Source: Prevotellaceae bacterium
GTDB lineage: Bacteria > Bacteroidota > Bacteroidia > Bacteroidales > UBA932
NCBI GenBank assembly: GCA_031267155.1
Contig: JAIRZR010000006.1
Location: forward strand, 1 to 7,487
Length of the DNA stretch: 7,487 nucleotides
Direction of reading: 5' to 3'
A program made the translations under genes and the position numbers. Of the stretch, positions 5,498-7,487 are shown in pieces. Under the pieces are notes generated by a model. The model did no database searches, had not been told where the DNA came from, and saw nothing but the letters and a program-made list of their open reading frames with translations. The number at the start of each line of letters is the position of its first letter. Position 1 is the stretch's first letter.

Positions 5498-6694
5498 ATG
5501 AATAATAAAGTATTGCTGGCATTCAGTGGAGGTTTGGATACATCTTTCTGTGTCCGGTATTTGAAAAATGAAAAAAATCTGGAAGTGCACACCGCTCTGG
5601 TAAACACCGGAGGTTTCAATCGGGAAGAATTGGAACTTATTGAGAAAAAAGCGCTTGACCTGGGAGCCGTTTCCCATATCAACATCGACAGGGTTAAGGA
5701 ATTTTACGAAAAAGGCATTAAGTATATGATCTTTGGAAATTCCCTGCGACAAAACACCTATCCCCTGTCCGTCAGTTCCGAACGTATATTTCAGGCTCTG
5801 GCTATTGTTGATCGTGCAAGGGAAATCGGGGCTGCGTATGTTGCTCATGGAAGCACGGGCGCCGGTAACGATCAGGTGCGTTTCGATCTGGTGTTTCAGG
5901 TAATTGCGCCCGAAATCGAAATACTTACCCCCATTCGCGACCTCCGTCTTTCGCGACAGGAAGAAATCGACTATCTGGCAAAACAGGGTTATGGCTATAG
6001 CTGGGAAAAGGCAAAATACTCTATAAACCAGGGACTGTGGGGAACAAGCGTTGGAGGCGCGGAAACGCTCTCGTCCGAAGGCGTACTTCCCGAAGAAGCA
6101 TATCCCGTTCAGGCAGTTAAACAGGGTAAAGAAAAAATAAGCATTGAATTTGAGAATGGCGAACCTGCAGGCATCAATGGCAAAAGACTCTCTCCGGAAC
6201 TTGTTATCAGGGAGATAGAAAATATAGCTGCTCCGTTCGGAACAGGCCGCGACATACATATCGGCGACACAATTATTGGAATCAAGGGACGTGTAGGTTT
6301 CGAAGCGGCGGCTGCCCTGATAATTATAAATGCGCACAGGCTGCTGGAAAAGCACGTCCTCACAAAATGGCAGCAATACTGGAAAGACCAGATCGGCAAC
6401 TGGTACGGAATGATGATGCACGAAGCTCAGTATCTGGATCCTGTCATGCGCGATATGGAAGCGTTTCTGCAGTCTTCGCAGAAATATGTAAGCGGCTCCG
6501 TTGATGTGATTTTGCAGCCATATCATTTCAATGTTACAGGCTGCAGAACGGAGCATGATCTTATGTCCTCGAAATTCGGGGAATATGGAGAAATCAATAA
6601 GGCATTTACCGGAGAGGATGTCAGGGGGTTCACAAAAATACTGTCGAATCAGATGAAAATCTATTACTCCGTCAATTCCGGAGAAGAAAATTAG
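5498..6694 (+). CDS. argG: Argininosuccinate synthase
   Basis: This 398-residue cytosolic enzyme joins citrulline and aspartate using ATP (giving AMP and pyrophosphate) to form argininosuccinate, the penultimate step to arginine. The N-terminal ATP-pyrophosphatase loop is SGGLDTS at residues 10-16. The substrate-binding block AHGSTGAGNDQVRFD is at 116-130, PIRD at 145-148, and YSINQGLWGTSVGG at 174-187. The C-terminal half carries the multimerisation/synthetase domain (WYGMMMHEAQYLDP at 302-315). The START is the ATG at 5498, giving MNNKVLLAFSGG; a TTG three codons earlier in frame (5489) would add only MIN and is less likely. The sequence is of the Bacteroidetes type, complete, with no missing catalytic motif. 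It lies 31 bases after argC and 9 bases before mreD, so all three are likely co-transcribed. ArgC and ArgG are not consecutive steps, so other arg genes must lie elsewhere. Confidence 0.96.
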   Translation: MNNKVLLAFSGGLDTSFCVRYLKNEKNLEVHTALVNTGGFNREELELIEKKALDLGAVSHINIDRVKEFYEKGIKYMIFGNSLRQNTYPLSVSSERIFQALAIVDRAREIGAAYVAHGSTGAGNDQVRFDLVFQVIAPEIEILTPIRDLRLSRQEEIDYLAKQGYGYSWEKAKYSINQGLWGTSVGGAETLSSEGVLPEEAYPVQAVKQGKEKISIEFENGEPAGINGKRLSPELVIREIENIAAPFGTGRDIHIGDTIIGIKGRVGFEAAAALIIINAHRLLEKHVLTKWQQYWKDQIGNWYGMMMHEAQYLDPVMRDMEAFLQSSQKYVSGSVDVILQPYHFNVTGCRTEHDLMSSKFGEYGEINKAFTGEDVRGFTKILSNQMKIYYSVNSGEEN

Positions 6695-6703
6695 TCGAAT
6701 TAT

Positions 6704-7201
6704 ATGAATAGAAACTGGCTGACAGTTGGGGTAAATTTCGTCATATTACTGTTCCTGCAGATCTTTGTCTGCAATGCTGTATATCTCGGGATTTACCTTA
6801 ATGTTCAGATATATCTGATGTTTATTCTGTTTCTTCCTGTAAATTTCTCAAAATCGCTGGTGCTGTTTCTGTCGGCGCTGATGGGATTCTGTATAGATTT
6901 ATTTTCGGGCGAACTCGGACTGCACATGGCCGCCTGTACGCTGACCGCTTATGTGAGACCGTATTTACTTAAAAGAATATCAACCAGCGACGAACTCGAA
7001 ATTCCTCCAATCAACAAAATCCATTTCGGACAATATCTCATATATACGGGAACGCTTGTTATCCTGCATCATTTGCTCTTATTTTCTTTGGAAACATTCA
7101 ACTTGAGAGATATTTTTTTCGTTGTGACAAGAACATTGCTCAGTGCGGTTTTTAATATCATTCTGATTGGACTTGCACGGGTAGTAGTGACCCGTATTTA
7201 G
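6704..7201 (+). CDS. mreD: Rod shape-determining protein MreD
   Basis: This is a 165-residue integral inner-membrane protein with five to six hydrophobic segments (about 8-28, 33-47, 51-68, 73-88, 109-130, 136-160) and a short polar loop at 90-105. MreD is a part of the elongasome, working with MreC, MreB, PBP2 and RodA to guide side-wall peptidoglycan synthesis. The diagnostic segments are GFCIDLFSGELGLHMAA (61-77), matching the family pattern of a glycine and aspartate-containing turn then GxHxxA-like helix, and LHHLLLFSLETF (121-132), which closely follows what I recall of Bacteroides MreD. Length is normal for the phylum. It begins 9 bases after argG, implying transcription from the argC promoter. 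Its usual partners mreB and mreC are absent upstream, and the next 200 bases hold no mrdA or rodA. MreD is hard to recognise by sequence, so another small five-helix membrane protein is the alternative, but the motifs make that unlikely. Confidence 0.82.
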   Translation: MNRNWLTVGVNFVILLFLQIFVCNAVYLGIYLNVQIYLMFILFLPVNFSKSLVLFLSALMGFCIDLFSGELGLHMAACTLTAYVRPYLLKRISTSDELEIPPINKIHFGQYLIYTGTLVILHHLLLFSLETFNLRDIFFVVTRTLLSAVFNIILIGLARVVVTRI

Positions 7202-7232
7202 CTGTAAGCATCTTTTACTAACCGTTAATTTC

Positions 7233-7337
7233 GGATTCCAAATTCCGATAAGTTTCCAAGTTTTCATCAACTGTAAACATAATGATTTATCATTAGAACA
7301 GATACCGGTCTTGATGATGAACGGATTTTGGAAATCC
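7233..7337. other. Nested inverted repeat, possible RNA structure
   Basis: The outer arms GGATTCCAAATTCCG (7233-7247) and CGGATTTTGGAAATCC (7322-7337) form a 14-bp stem with one bulge and one mismatch. Nested inside, TCATCAA (7264-7270) pairs with TTGATGA (7311-7317). Innermost is the palindrome TAATGATTTATCATTA (7280-7295). The 3' arm can instead form its own hairpin, GGATTT-TGG-AAATCC (7323-7337), and the 5' arm can form TCGGA/TCCGA (7231-7248), so a two-state switch is conceivable. A further hairpin, TTCAA-GCG-TTGAA, follows at 7342-7354. The element lies between mreD and a possible downstream start at 7409. It could be a 5' leader, an intercistronic processing signal or an operon end; there is no clear T-run. 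No G-U pairs occur, so the strand cannot be told. Confidence 0.5.
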
Positions 7338-7408
7338 TTCGTTCAAGCGTTGAAGAATGAAGTTCCGTGTTAAACCATTTGGACAAATCTTTGTTCATAA
7401 GGAGCAAA

Positions 7409-7487
7409 ATGTACAGGGAGAGTAACAGTAAAGAGAGAGTAGCGATGCGGAGTGTGATAAAGCAGGTTTCACTCATATTAGTATTGA
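7409..7487 (+). CDS. Possible 5' end of a downstream gene, cut by the window
   Basis: An ATG at 7409, preceded by AAGGAG four bases upstream, opens a frame that stays open to the window edge (26 codons): polar MYRESNSKERVA, then MRSVIKQVSLILVL. The end looks like the beginning of a membrane segment or signal peptide. If the second ATG (7445) is the true start, the product would begin with a classical basic-then-hydrophobic signal sequence. A 7-of-8 match to the -7 box, AATCTTTG, lies at 7386-7393. The family cannot be told from so few residues, and it does not resemble the N-terminus of PBP2, the usual neighbour of mreD. Confidence 0.35.
   Translation, partial: MYRESNSKERVAMRSVIKQVSLILVL

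Noticed and set aside
5447..6556. A 369-codon open frame on the minus strand, antisense to argG
   Set aside because: It is rich in Phe, Cys and His with no family resemblance, and lies fully opposite a clear argininosuccinate synthase.
7267..7476. A 69-codon minus-strand frame with a leucine-rich stretch
   Set aside because: The hydrophobic run is the complement of a purine-rich plus-strand segment that carries a Shine-Dalgarno-like site and a better start at 7409. It also overlaps the nested inverted repeat.
1..7487. CRISPR arrays, tRNA or rRNA genes, insertion-sequence transposases, integrases
   Set aside because: No regularly spaced long repeats, no cloverleaf or rRNA-like stretches, and no DDE, HUH or tyrosine-recombinase motifs were found in any frame.

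Overview
The window looks like chromosomal DNA from a Bacteroidetes bacterium, probably of the order Bacteroidales. Three things point there. The gene starts lack strong Shine-Dalgarno sequences. Exact matches to the Bacteroidetes -7 promoter box (TAnnTTTG) lie a short distance upstream of the two main transcription units. The proteins (a GH95 fucosidase, a short MreD, and an ArgG with the motif HGSTGAGNDQVRFD) are of Bacteroidetes type. No mobile-element gene, CRISPR array, tRNA or rRNA was seen.

Layout. Positions 1-569 are a non-coding leader region. It holds a CTAATGG inverted/direct repeat, a candidate structured RNA closed by a 22-position stem (142-163 with 308-329), a possible minus-strand promoter box (394-387), and the promoter box of the next gene (531-538). 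Positions 570-3098 encode a complete, probably exported GH95 alpha-L-fucosidase. It stands alone, with no SusC/SusD or other glycan genes in view. Positions 3099-4459 are about 1.36 kb of genetic debris: a REP-like GC-rich palindrome, a gene relic readable only by changing frame on the minus strand, a degenerate 11-bp tandem repeat, a terminator-like hairpin, and a second, clearer minus-strand pseudogene with frameshifts.

Positions 4460-7201 form one compact plus-strand operon: promoter box, argC, argG, then mreD 9 bases after argG. ArgC (step 3 of arginine synthesis from glutamate) and ArgG (citrulline to argininosuccinate) are both in the arginine pathway. MreD is an inner-membrane protein of the rod/cell-wall elongation machinery, normally encoded beside mreB and mreC, so its place here is unusual. 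Positions 7202-7487 hold a nested inverted repeat that can fold into a ~105-nt structure (7233-7337), then the probable 5' end of a further plus-strand gene that runs off the window.

The most interesting leads are the two unexplained structured elements (142-329 and 7233-7337) and the detached mreD. No defence or otherwise novel protein system is visible. All family assignments come from reading motifs and recalled family features, not from database searches.
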